Below the pieces are notes generated by a model that saw only the letters and a program-made list of their open reading frames with translations, ran no database searches and was not told the DNA's origin. From the NCBI GenBank assembly GCA_034008185.1, contig CM067086.1:65156985-65220984 (forward strand): a DNA stretch of 64,000 nt, written 5' to 3'. The position numbers were made by a program, and so were the translations under genes. This DNA is from Gorsachius magnificus (lineage: Eukaryota > Chordata > Aves > Pelecaniformes > Ardeidae). Numbering within the stretch: the first letter of the stretch is position 1; every line of letters begins with the position of its first letter. This document shows, one piece after another, positions 1-11,834 of this stretch.

Positions 1-759
1 ACATCCCTTTTCCTGATATGCAAAAAACCGAAAATCACCAAATGGCCTGCAACATTTGGGATGGTATTTTCTCCTCAGAATTTTGCAAAGGCTTCCCTAT
101 GACTGTTCCTTGCTTGGCCTGCATGTGGATACGGTAAGAAATCACTGCTTGCTCGTGAGCCTGAACTGACAGTTGGCCACAGTGGATTAGCCAATTTTTT
201 GTAGGACTAGCAGGATCCACTGTGATCATCTGTCCTGACATCTGGCCTATATTAGCCAGAGAATTTCATCCTGAAGTCTCTCCATCAGGGCCATCAATTT
301 TAGGATGAAAAAAAGTTCAGGTTTTTTAGGGGTAGGAGTCACAAAACTGGCTTCCTTCTTCAGCGATGCCTTCCTGGCATTCATGCAATAAACATTAAAT
401 TAGAGATGAAATCCCTTCAGACCCAGGAGCATCATACCAGGGTGAGAGGAGAAACAGTTCTTAAGTGACGAACCATATTGAGAAGCAAAGATGTAGCTGA
501 CCCATGGTCTTCTAGATGGGATCAATTTTGTTTAAAACATTCTGGAGAGTTTTTTTGCCTAACCTGGCTTTAACAGCTGCATACACCATGATATCCTTTG
601 GCATTATTTCACTAGCTTTCATTAATACTGCTACATTGCTTAAGGGCTCCAGTGGCATTGGATGTCCTGGTCCACAAAGCAAAAGGTAAATACGTGGCAA
701 GAAACTATTTCCTAAATAACCTAGGCTCTGGAGAGGCTGAACAGACAACCAAAAGCAAG
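1..759. other. Non-coding stretch, nothing recognised
   Basis: No repeat family, RNA gene or credible exon is visible. All open frames are below 80 codons and overlap on opposite strands, as expected by chance. A minus-strand frame (512-748) and a plus-strand frame (652-858) overlap and neither resembles a known protein. Confidence 0.6.
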
Positions 760-904
760 TGGTATTATCCCCATTCTACATATGGAAAGCTGCATCTTGG
801 AGGGATTAAACAAGTTCTTCAAAACTCAGAAGCAGGATCGGGACTTGAACTCTTGTGACTTTGCAGCCTAGTCCTGTCTTAACCGCAAGACTAGCTTCCT
901 CCTG
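760..904 (-). repeat. MIR/CORE-SINE remnant (antisense)
   Basis: Read on the plus strand, the block follows the reverse complement of an amniote MIR in order. First comes a 'ggtattatccccattctaca' core edge (761-780), then the diverged middle. The B-box complement 'ggacttgaac' (841-850) follows, then a 'cagtcctgtgctctaacc'-like stretch ending in 'cttcctcctg'. The colinear order of several blocks makes chance unlikely. MIRs are tRNA-derived SINEs that stopped moving long ago. Identity was judged from memory of the family, so the edges are approximate. No function is implied. Confidence 0.75.
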
Positions 905-1337
905 AGATAAGGAATGCTCAAGGTAAGATTAGATTCAGAGACTGGAAAGTGAGTTGAATGCTGAGCCATACGACAAGATGTTCTTGTGAATTTTTAATCG
1001 TTGGCTGTGAGGACGTGTGTATAAGGCAATAACCCGAGGAAGTCTGTCCTACATTTTGGAAACTGTCATAGTGTTGCAGCTCTTGGAATGAGTCTCAAGT
1101 GAAAAATCTGTTCTGCTGCACATTCCCTATCATGTTCCCTCTAGATAAAGCTTTAAACCTGTCAACTTAGTGGCTGTTATTCCAGGAATTTATCCTTGGA
1201 ACCAACTGACAATATCCCTAATATTTGGCTAGAAAGAAATCTCTTCTGGGAAAGACTAAGATGGTGCAAGCTGATCACAAATTGATAGTTGTCTGTTTCC
1301 TTGTTACACAAGGCTGATGCTCTGTGATTTTTCTACT

Positions 1338-1352
1338 AAAAAAAAAAAAAAA
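1338..1352. repeat. Poly(A) tract, 15 A
   Basis: Uninterrupted run of 15 A. No convincing retrotransposon body or target-site duplication is visible beside it, so it is listed only as a simple repeat. Confidence 0.9.
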
Positions 1353-2777
1353 TCAACATTTAGCTAGTCGCTTACAAAATAGCTTTGAATCTTTTAGCAG
1401 CTTTAAGTTGAATGTTTCTTTTCTCTTTTACCTGGTTCATACCTATTGGTTTCTTCTTGTAACTACCAGTGTGAGTTTGATTCCAGGAAAGTAAAGCTAT
1501 TTCAACTTGTTTTAAAAAATACATTAAAATGGACTTGTGGTTCCCTACTCCATGGAACCTCCCTGGAGGTGAGGCTGGGATATCAATTCTGTGGAAAGCA
1601 GGACTTTTAGGGAGATTCTAGAGGCTGGATTCAGCAGCAGAGTTGAACGTACCTTAATTTTAAGTATACAAATGCCTTCAGCTCTAGTGGCAATATTCAT
1701 GTACTCTTAGTTAACGGTGCTTCCATTGCAAAGGTGCTCATAAATGTCTGAATTTGCTGTCACCAACCACGTGAACACTTGCAGTCCCTCTCGGTGCAAA
1801 GTCAACCAGTGGAGTTACCATCCCCAGCTAGGGAGCATCCTGAGAAGCTGTTCCTCCAGCCTGAGCTCCTACTGCACCACCTATGGAAGGAGTTCGCATC
1901 TTCTTCCCTCACAGCTGCCCAAAAGGGCTGGTTCTTCTCTTGCCCTACACTTCATGAAGGCCTTCGAGCATCAGACTATAGGTGCATTGAGGGTTAACTG
2001 TGCAGATGATTACTGAGTTAAGGATCAGGCTCAGACACAAGCTTAACTAACTGTGTAGACACACTGTGAGTCACTGGGAAGCTTTTGAAAATCTCACCTT
2101 AAAGGTCCAACACAACTGCCATTGAACTCCAAGTGCTGACTTCTGTGGAACCTGGGCTGGACCCTGACCAAGGAATTCTATGCATGTCCAATAGAATTTA
2201 CAGTGTGTGTTTGAAAATCACTCTTAAACAGGCATAGTGTGCTAAAACACCATGTCTGTGTGTTTGGAATAATTAAGCAGGAGCAAATGGAGAGCCTTCC
2301 TTTCTGCTAAGGAAAGGCAGGACAGGGGAGAAAAGCTTCAGTTAAAATGAATTCATGTTTTTCCGATGAATTTGGTCTAGATCCACATTGTATAGTATTT
2401 CCTCCTGTTCTTCCGTTAATCTCAGGTTTGAAATGTTTCTTAAAGTCTGTCCAGTGTGAGGTGAAGTCCATGTTTCTAGAGCAGGATTTTTCCTTTGATT
2501 GGTGTGTTCTAAGGCCTCTGCAGCTGAAATAGAAGGAAAAGCCAAATTTTTTGTGCATTGTAGTCTGTACATTCTTGCTCTGTAATCATCTGCCTTCACA
2601 ACTGGCACATACGAAATGGGTGTCTGAAGGATCCTGTGATTTTACTTTGCTTCTTGGGACAAGTCAGGAGCTGGACCTGGCTATCAGATCCTTGAAAATT
2701 GTGTCCGATTGTGAAATCTGGGGGAGAAAACTTGCAAAATTTCGGAGCTGGTGTGTTGGAAGTCAGCTACAAACTCT

Positions 2778-2792
<15 letters not shown>

Positions 2793-2809
<17 letters not shown>

Positions 2810-2812
2810 TTT
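2793..2812. repeat. Poly(T) tract, 20 T
   Basis: Uninterrupted run of 20 T preceded by a pyrimidine-rich TTTTC-type lead-in from about 2777. It could be the poly(A) tail of a minus-strand insertion, but no element body is recognisable on its left. Confidence 0.9.
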
Positions 2813-4598
2813 AGTGGTATGGGTCTTAAGATGGGTTATGGGTATTCTATAAAATGTAATTAATTGCTTGTATTCGACCCTTACCTATCTGTAACAGCAG
2901 ACCGAGGGCCCACATCCAGCAGTACCTTCTGCACTTGCTTGTTTGTCCATTCCTTTTCAAGTTTGTAATTTGCTCGTTCTGAGCTGGTAAGTGTTTGCTT
3001 GTGTGTATCTGCGTGTATCAGGTGTAGATTCACTCAGAGCTTAGAAATGATTAAGCAGCTGTTGTTAGCAAGTGGGCCAGTGTGTGCTCCTACACTGTAC
3101 GAGAGCCGTGCATTGCTCTATGCCCCCCTTTCATATTTAGAACAGGGCTGCACCTACGCATTCGTGTAATGCCCAAATGCAGTAGCACTGCTGGGGAGGA
3201 ACTGCAAAAGAACCTGTTTGCTGATGAATTTACGTTAAAAAAAACAACAACAAAAAAACCCCAGAATTCTCCATTGAATGTATTAAGCTATCAGCTATGT
3301 TGATGTCACGCCCTCTTTTGGAATTATATGGATGATTTTATCTACCACACATTGATTAAGGTCTAAGAGAGACAGAAACTATCCAAGGTTGGACCAGAAT
3401 AATAAATCAATAATGCTTAATAGCACAGAATGGTTTTCATGTACAGATTGCCTGTTTGGCAGGGAGGAAACCTGAATCGGCCGTTGATTCACTGGTGGGA
3501 TGTGGAGACCCCTTATGGGATGGTAGCATTGGAGGGAAGGAGCCTCATAGCCTTACGCTCACCCCTATTTCCATCCTTTTTGTGACTGGACCAGTCCAAG
3601 CAGAGTTAGTCGACACCTATGATGATAACGCAGTCCAGCCGACAGCAATAACAAAATTCCTATGGATTCAGAAGGGCAGAAATATTCTGCATCCAGTGGA
3701 CTACTGATACGATCCTGATGGGGAGGGAGGTGCACATGGGTGGCTTCTCATCTGAAAACCGCAGATTTTCTTACCCTTCAGGGGAATTAGACCTGATTTC
3801 CACAACTGAGTGAGACAGATGAATATGCATGTGTAAGACTACATCCATATGTTTTGGTCCATATGCAATACCAGTGAAAACATGTATCTTTTTATAAGTT
3901 CTAGCCCACGTCATATAATGCAATGTGGAATTGGCGTTTGGTTTGGTAATGATGACAATGTTTTATGCCATGATGATCCCAATTCCATACTTGACTGCAA
4001 GGTCATTTAAAAGATCTTTCACAAGCAGGAGATCTTTTTAATAAAACTGTCCCTTTTCTCTCCCTTTTGCCGTTGCTTTAATACCCTGATGAGACAAACT
4101 GAGCAGTCGAAACACGTGAACTTTAAGTTACTTAGAAGTCGGTGTGTTTGAAAGTCAACTGCTTTGTAAGCCCTGCCGATGAAAGGTCTCCCAGTCAGTC
4201 CAGAGAAGTTTTTTTTTTGCTGTCATTTCTGTCCTGTTAATTTGAGCAGAAACTGTAATTAGGTGTAAGTGGTCTTGTTCCCACAGAAATGAATGGCAGC
4301 ATCTGGAGAGAGACAACCGTTCCAAATGCTTTTGGCTACCAGCTCTCTACAAGTTAGCAGTATGGAGCAAGGGCCTGCATCCAGACTTCTGTCGGCCTAA
4401 TTTTATATCTGTGGAAGCACAACACTAAATCCAATATTCAAATGCTGTGCCGTGATGGGTGTAGGACAGAGTACATTCCAGACTTTTATGTTGCCTGCTC
4501 CTCTTGGGAGGCCAGTCCTCACTGCATCTCCGGGTGGGATTGGATGCATTTCTCCAAATGACCAGGACTAGGAAAAGGAGGGATACTGGGGCAAAGGC

Positions 4599-4617
4599 TT
4601 TTTTTTTTTTTTTTTTT
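4599..4617. repeat. Poly(T) tract, 19 T, then C-rich
   Basis: Run of 19 T followed directly by several C and a CTCTTTTGC stretch, giving a long polypyrimidine segment. It is a simple repeat with no element body seen. Confidence 0.9.
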
Positions 4618-5253
4618 CCCCCCTCTCTTTTGCTTTTCCATTTCATTATCCAGTTTGACAGTATCTGGGCTCTGCTTCCCCAGACAGGAGCACGGCTATG
4701 TTTGTAAACAGTAATTGAGTTAAAAGATGGTTTGTGTCAGAGCTGAGCTCATTTCTTTATTTGCTTTTTCTGCAGAAGGGCTGCTCCTGTACGGAGGTGT
4801 GGCTGCCGCTGCCGCAAGTGGCTGCCTTGGAGCACTGGGTCTCCGCAAGGTCACACAGCTCCTTATCACCACCGAAATACATCTTCAATGAGCGTTTATC
4901 GTAATCAGCACCAGTATGTTGCATTTTTATCAAACTTTCTGTCCCCTAAAGGAGAATCAGACTTGAAGCTGATAGTGCTATTTGGGAGTAAATATTTCCA
5001 TTCAGCCTTCCCAGTTAATTGAAATGGGATGAATTTCTTTCCTTTCTTCAGCTTTTTGAACTCTTCTTTCTTGTTATGCTCAGTAGTAACTTTCAATCTT
5101 TCAGAAGCATTTTCATCTCTGGCCAACCGCTGTATGCAGCTAACTTCACCTTGTACTGCATGGCATTGCAACATCACTCGCTTGAGACCATGTGTGACGG
5201 CTACACGTGCAGGACAAACATGACGGCACTTCTAAGGGCCTTTTATTAAACTA

Positions 5254-5727
5254 TCATAGAATCATCTAGGTTGGAAAAGACCTTTAAGATCATCAAGTCC
5301 CCAACCGTTAACCTAACACTGCCATCCCACCACTAAAACATGTCCCTAAGCACCTCATCTATCTTTCCTTTAAATCCCTTCAGGGATGGGGAATCAACCA
5401 CCTCCCTGGGCAGCCCATTCAAGAGCCTGACAACACTTTCTGCGACAAAATTTTTCCTAATGTCTAGCCTAAACCTGCCCTGGCACAACTTCAGACCTTT
5501 CCCCCTTGTCCTATCGTCCATTAGAGAGGGAGCAGAGGCCGACCCCCACCTCACTACAGCCTCCTGTCAGGCAGTTGTAGAGGGCGATCAGGTCTCCCCT
5601 CAGCCTCCTCTTCTCCAGACTAAACACCCCCAGTTCCCTCAGCCGCTCCTTGTATGACTTGTGCTCCAGACCCCTGCCTAGCTTTGTGGCTCTCCTCTGG
5701 ACATGTTCCAGCAACGCAATGTCTTAA
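5254..5727 (-). mobile_element. CR1 LINE, 5'-truncated 3' end
   Basis: Minus-strand CR1 of about 470 bp. The plus strand starts with the complement of the CR1 tail ('tcatagaatcatctaggttg') and runs into the complement of the 3' UTR and of the ORF2 C-terminus. On the minus strand two frames (5511-5714 and 5333-5554) together read as the CR1 ORF2 end. The first has [11 protein letters not shown] and [17 protein letters not shown] motifs. The second has [20 protein letters not shown] and [14 protein letters not shown]. The change of frame around 5520-5554 shows a frameshift, so the copy is dead. The element is cut at its 5' side, as is usual for CR1. It is the longest young-looking CR1 in the window. 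Confidence 0.95.
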
Positions 5728-7590
5728 CTTTCCGACTGTGCAAAGCCAGTTCTCTTGTTCTACCTTGCTAGGACTGATGCTAATGCAGTCTCCTCTCTGC
5801 TTGCTGTTCTCCAGGGCTGTCTCAGTTTTTTAAAATATGCAAAGAGAGGGGGAAGGAATTCAGACTGAAATTTTTTAGAGCTGTCTGACTTATAGGAACA
5901 GTTCCTATGAGTCTAATGGGACTTGTTTATCTAAACCCTTTCGAAACTCAAATCTCTGACTTCTGCTGTTATGGAGGCATCAATGATGGCCCAATAAATG
6001 AGGGGAATTGAGATTTACAGTTGAAGGGTTGTCTCCAACTTACTGTTGTGTATAAAAGAAAATGCAGTGTTTCTTCCCCAAAGCCAGGGTGCTTACCCTG
6101 AGTGCAGAATGAAAGTCTGAGCATTTACAAGTAAATCTGTTATTCAGTGTGGGAATTAAATTAAATTATTCATCCTTTAAGAAATTTAGGAATGTCAGAC
6201 TCTTCTTTCCTTGATATTTTCAGTAATATGGTGGTAAAGTCACTTCAAACTTGTCATATGGCTAAGGTTCAGTGACGCCTTTTCTCTGTACATTTGACAC
6301 TGTTGACTGTACATAATATTATCATGCAGTCACAAATAAGTATATTCTGTGGACAGTAATTCATGCTCTTACATGTAAAGAATAATCTTTCTATCACAAA
6401 AGAATATTCTTACTGCTGGCTTTGCAGACACTAGAAATGTTTGCTTGCTGTTAAAAGTTGCCCTCTTTTCTCTCTGTCAAGGATGTGCTGGTCGTTCTCT
6501 GTAAAAACTCATGGACCTCTGGATTTTTTTGGAAATGTTCAATTTTATTTCTTTGCCTTCTGGTTGTCTGTTAGGATGAATGCCTGTAGCGTGACCTTCC
6601 CAGAGATGCTTAGTTGGCCTTTCTTCAATTGCACTCGGTATTTGCATTCTACTGCTACAATTTGTGTTTCATTATGCTCATGATATTTGGCTGGTCCTAT
6701 ATTTTCCATACTTTCCTATTAGGTCTTCTACAGGCACACAGTCTGAACTCAGGATTCATATTAATGCTATATTTGGAAATGAAGGGGTTTTTCGATTAGT
6801 AAACATCTAGATGTATCCATCCACATAAGAACAAGAAGCACTGCTGTTTTCCAGTTTGGTTTTTTTTCTAGCGTTAATGATGGTAGTCTGAAGAAGGCTG
6901 ATCTTGACTGGCATTTGCAAGGCCTGCCTAATGACCCGTGAGAATCCATGATGACAAGCAGGAGGATAAGTAGTTAATTATTTTTATTTTTTTGGTGGTT
7001 AGGAGACTAGCAGTGCTCTTCTTAAATTATTCCCTTGCACAAGCACTATTGGCATGGGGATGTAAGCTACCCAAATTATTACCTTTGGCTAGTGAAAGCT
7101 AGATAGGCTCACCCAAACCCTGACCTGTCTCTTGCCGTTTCTTCAGGTGTCATCATATTCTGGCAGAGGCTGATTCTGAAGGAAAGGAGAAGACTTTTGG
7201 TGATGATAATGTAGACTACAAGAACAGAGGGATGGTCTAGGTGACTGGGCTCTTAATTATTGTTTTAATGAGATGGTGTGAATTCCTTTGTGAAGGGGTT
7301 TCTCTTCATTGCTGGGGTAGCAATTTAGTTGGCTGTCTTTCCATTAGCCTGCCTGGGAAGATGGAGAATGGGGGTGAGACACACAGGGAAAACCTCAGGC
7401 AAGGGCTGTGGAGGCCCGCAGCTGTAGGACCCCTTGCTGTTTGTGCTGTCAGAGCAGATGTTTGGCAGCACCACTGAGCTTTAGGAATCCAGATGTTTCT
7501 GCTGCAGGGAAGCTTTGCCAGCCTCCAGTGCAGCCTTGTGCAAGGAAAGCAGGAGGTGGCCTGAAACCCTCTGAAGGCCCTGGGTGCTTA
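5728..7590. other. Non-coding stretch between two CR1 copies
   Basis: No repeat, RNA gene or credible exon is recognised. The sequence is AT-leaning with scattered short open frames of at most 80 codons that match nothing I know. Confidence 0.6.
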
Positions 7591-7848
7591 GAATCATAGA
7601 AACATTTAGGCTGGAAAAGACCTTTAAGATCATCAAGTGCAACCGGTAACCTAACCCTGCCATCCCACCACTAAACCATGTCCCTAAGCACCTCGTCTGC
7701 CCGTCTTTTAAATCCCTCCAGGGATGGGGACTCGACCACTGCCCCGGGAAGCCCGTTCCAATGCTTGACAACCTTTTTGGGGAAGAAATTTTTCCTAATG
7801 TCCAATCTAAACCTGCCCTGGTGCAACTTGAGGCTTGGTCCTATCGTG
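7591..7848 (-). mobile_element. CR1 LINE, short 3' end
   Basis: Minus-strand CR1 of about 260 bp. It starts with the tail complement ('gaatcatagaaacatttagg') and 'ctggaaaagacctttaagat', and ends in the complement of the [12 protein letters not shown] region. On the minus strand the peptide stretch includes [15 protein letters not shown] and [15 protein letters not shown], which are CR1 ORF2 C-terminal motifs. Compared with the copy at 40,116 it lacks a short piece near 7835 (the part before 'cctatcg'). It is 5'-truncated and non-functional. Confidence 0.93.
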
Positions 7849-10800
7849 GCATACCACCTGCCAGGCAGATGGGGGAGAGGAGGCATGCAGAGAGCACCTC
7901 AACCGTCATCTCCAAGAGCCCTTGAGGTTTTGCCAGGGAAGTGACCTGAAATTACTTCTGCAAACAAACTCACGTCTATTAAAGAATTTCCTGAAATACC
8001 ACAGGTAACATCTCCAGCAGTTACTAGCGTTGTATGATGTGTTGCTTCACCTTCAGTTCTATGTATAGACCAAATATTAATGAATTGAGATGAACACAGT
8101 TCCCGGTGATTTAGTCTGTGGTGCTGTAAAACCTGTCCAGTTCAGGACATCTCTTAGTCCTGTTTGTCTGTCCCCTTGTGTTGTGAATGTGACAGAGCAA
8201 GTGTAGGGGGGGCAGGAGAACGCAAGGAGGCTGAAACATCTCCAGTCATTCTCAGCTGTGGACTGTACTCCATACAAAATCCTTTGCCTTAGCATGTAGA
8301 AAAGGTGTGTGTTGCTGATAACTGAAGAGACCTCCTGGGTGATAGTTGGGTCACCCCCTGACCCATGCAGCGATGTGCTATAGTGCCATTCATAAACAGA
8401 TCAAGGTCCATTTTAATCCTCACTAGGGTTTGTTTTCTTGGGTGGGGGGGGAGAACTGTCCTGCTTGACCACTTAGCCAGGCTACTTTGTACCCTCTCTG
8501 ATCTTACACTCTGAAACTTTCCTCTAATTTCCAGTCTAAATAAGATTGAGGCTCTCTTATGCTCATGTGCATTACTGTCCTTTAGCTTCAGTAGCTTTTC
8601 CCTCTAGGCATTAAATCTACAGATTTATTTGCAGCAGACCTATGCCCTCCCTGCCTTGTTTTGCTAAGGCTGAAGAATTATTGTTTATGGGCTGCCTTGC
8701 CCTGTCAATCCCTGCAACAAAGCACACTCCCACTTCTCAAAGAGTTATTGGATATCTGAAGCTGCTTTAATAAGAAGTCACTTAGCTTTCCTCTCCACCA
8801 GCTCTTGCATTATTCCCCGAACAAAGCCACTTTGGTCTGTGGAAAGTCTAGAATTTGGCTCAATGTCAGAGTGACATCCAGTGGAAGAGTGGTAGAGCAT
8901 CTCTATAGCACACCCACCTGGCAAAATCTCTGTTGTCATTGCTTTAAATTTATTTTATTCTTGCTCCACTGAGCAGGGCAAAAACTTGCCAAAGTCAACA
9001 TGTGATGAATGAAATGGCTTTCGTTGTGAGACCTGTCAATACACTTCAGCTTCCTTACAATAAAAGGGTGACTCCTTTGACGCCGGGGACTTGCACCTGT
9101 CCTCCTCCTGAAAGCAATACATTCTCGATATGCTGAAATGCCACTCTTAGAAAATCAACAGAGTTAATCTATTGGGAACACTAAGGTCTCAGGGCCAGCT
9201 GTTCAGCTTTTCTTAGTATCATAGCTCCATTGATCTAAAGCAGCTCTGATGGTACACACTGACTGCTCATACCAGATAAAATCCCTTTTTTAGTTATTTT
9301 GTGCAAGGAGAATGGTGATTAAGGCTGATCCGGGAACAGAACAAAATGGATTATCATAATAAGTAATAACTGGAAAGGGGAGGTCCCTATAGTTTGGCCA
9401 TTTAATGTTTAACTTTAAGTGGGAAGGGGTGGGGGGAAGCAAGAGATGCTCTGGGCTTTTTCTGCCCATATTAAGTAGGTGGTGGGCAAAACGAACCTTT
9501 ATTTCCCACTTCTGTGTGGTTCCTACATGGCCTTTTTTTTTCCCATGGGCCACCAGTATCGGTGTCCAGGACTTGGTCCCCTTCCCTTTCCCTTCTCGTG
9601 GGTTTGGTCACTGGGATATCTCGTTCAATGGGCTGTAATGACTCCTGATGGTGGGCAGACAGTGGTTGCTGCTTCAGCCTGGTGGCAAGCAGATGGGGAA
9701 AGGTCGGTTATTGACCCATTTATTGTGATGAGTTTCTGTCATATTTTTAATTCTCCAAAGAAGATGTTTAGCTTGTGGATCCTGGAGAACTCATGGGATG
9801 CTGGGAGAACCTTTCACCAGGAAAATTTTCCCCATCTCTTCCAAATGTCTTACAGGCAAACAAGAGAAGAGCTTAATTCATTTGAAGAAGCACCAAGTGT
9901 TTAAGGTAATTTGAAATCCTTTATCTGTCAGTATTCTTGACAGCAATCAAGCACAATAGGAAATAAATAAATTAAAATCCCGTAGCCATGGAAGCACACT
10001 TTAGATCAGATTTCTATTTGCATGCTTCATACATATACATAAAACATATTTCATGTACCAAGTTAAATAATGCACAATACTTAAACTATTCTTACTTTTT
10101 ATCCTTTGGTTATTGTAATTACAAGTAATTTTGTGAAGGATTTTCTATTTTTAAGAAATCACACTTTTGTACTTGATCCAGCTAACAGGATTTTCTTACA
10201 TTACTTCATAAAGAGACCTTTAAATTCTAATGTTATTTCTTATTCATTAGTACATATGCCTGTAGGGTATGTTCATAAATGGGTTAAAGTTACAAAGTTA
10301 TGCTTATAAAAGCTCATGGTAATTTGGAGTATCAGGAGGATTTATTAATTTTGAAATCTTAAAAGAGCAAAAGCTAAAATGAGATTGGATTAAGTATATT
10401 CTTGCATGCAGTTATTCTAAACACCCTTAAGGACCGCAGACTAACTTACAGAGGACATTATGCAAATATGAATATATCTCTAAGTGCCTCACAGGCTTGC
10501 TGATGTAATATTTTACATGGTTAGTTAAGTACATCAAGTAAAAGGTTTGACCTTGATATACTGTAAAAGGTACTTATCCCACAACACCCAATTGTTTTCG
10601 GTGCCATTGTGAAATGTATCACTCGAACGTGCAAACAATTTTGTGCATAAATCTCATTAAATGTAGCTCCAGCAGCCAAACAGCTGTCCATAATACCCAG
10701 TCTCTTTAGAAGACCAAAGAACTGCTTTATAATTTATCTTTATCAAAATTCTGTTTATATTTTTCAAAAGCACCAGGCTGTACTTCTGTAGTGCGATGAC

Positions 10801-11090
10801 AATTTCTTGGGAGGACAAACAGAGTTTCTAGGCTTTATTACTGGCACCTGTTCCCATTACACAGTTCAATTTTTTTGAGGAAATATATAAGGTGGAAGAC
10901 TACAATGCCCTAAAGTCAAACGATGTTTTGGGGAAGGAAAACAAGTTCCAGTTTTGATCTCAGCTCGGAATTTCTGCAAAATTCTTGGATTTACTTTCCT
11001 CTCTGATTATGCAGCAAGAAGCTTGACTATAGGGACTTAAATGTTACATTTTCCTGTGTCTTCACTCCTCCTTTCCCCGCTCCATTCCGT

Positions 11091-11130
11091 ATATATGTGT
11101 GTGTGTGTGTATTTATATATATTTTTTTTC
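11091..11130. repeat. TA/TG microsatellite
   Basis: Three AT units (11,091-11,096) run into seven GT units (11,097-11,110), followed by a TA-rich and poly(T) stretch. It is a small simple repeat that may vary in length between individuals. Confidence 0.9.
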
Positions 11131-11796
11131 CATTGAGGCAGTAATGAAACAGAATAGAAAAATGGGTTGCTAAATATTGCATGTTATCTTTTCTGTATGT
11201 GTATCTGAAGGGAAGATTGGCTGATGTGGCACCTGCAGATTACTGTAGGGTAAATCCTTGTTTGTTCTGTTTAGCATTTTTGTGGTTATCACTAACTGAA
11301 CTGGAGGGAGAGACTCTGTAGATGGATGGGGTAGGTGTGGGTTTCTTATATTAATCAGATGGAAAAAACAGATATTCAGTCCTGCACACCAAGACATCAG
11401 CCCCTTTCTAACGTCTGTATGATATCAAGCAGTTCCTGTGGGGTTCAAGCAGTAAAGAGTATAATCTCTCTCAAGTCCCCTCAAAGTGACCAAAGTGCTC
11501 CAAAACTATTTATGGCACGTTATGTTGGACTGTAAATAGCCAATTGGGTTGGCCTGTCTCCTGTGGTGGTTTGACAGTGATCAAATGGTTGGGGGTATAC
11601 CAAAAATATAATATAATAACACAGTTTCTTTGGGGTGATATTGATGGGATAGCGCATTCCAAGTAGTGTTTTTTCATCAGGTCCATCTTAGGAAAATGTT
11701 GAATTAGCTGTGAAGTACTACTGAGAATATTTCATTAGCATTTGCCAGCTACCTGGGAAAACTTCACCTGCTGGATGTGTCACAGACTGAAATATT

Positions 11797-11834
11797 ATTC
11801 CCTCTCCCCCCCCCCCAAAAAACGAGGGGGGAAT
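11797..11834. repeat. C11 / G6 inverted low-complexity stretch
   Basis: A C11 run (11,806-11,816) is followed by six A and then GAGGGGGGAAT (11,824-11,834). The left edge ATTCCCTC (11,797-11,804) is complementary to the right edge, so a hairpin with a short A-rich loop could form. It could also reflect simple slippage. Confidence 0.7.

Larger units (their letters stand above)
905..5253. other. Non-coding stretch with homopolymer tracts
   Basis: Contains A15 (1338-1352), T20 (2793-2812) after a TTTTC-rich lead-in, and T19 (4599-4617) followed by a C run. Open frames reach at most 90 codons and none is recognised. A possible splice acceptor followed by a GC-richer segment lies near 4,755-4,895 and is discussed as a finding. 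No interspersed repeat is recognised. Confidence 0.6.

Noticed and set aside
11558..11640. TGTGGTGGTTTGAC, resembling the start of some avian endogenous retrovirus LTRs
   Set aside because: Only about 14 bases fit. The following sequence lacks LTR features and no matching end, primer-binding site or internal region is visible.
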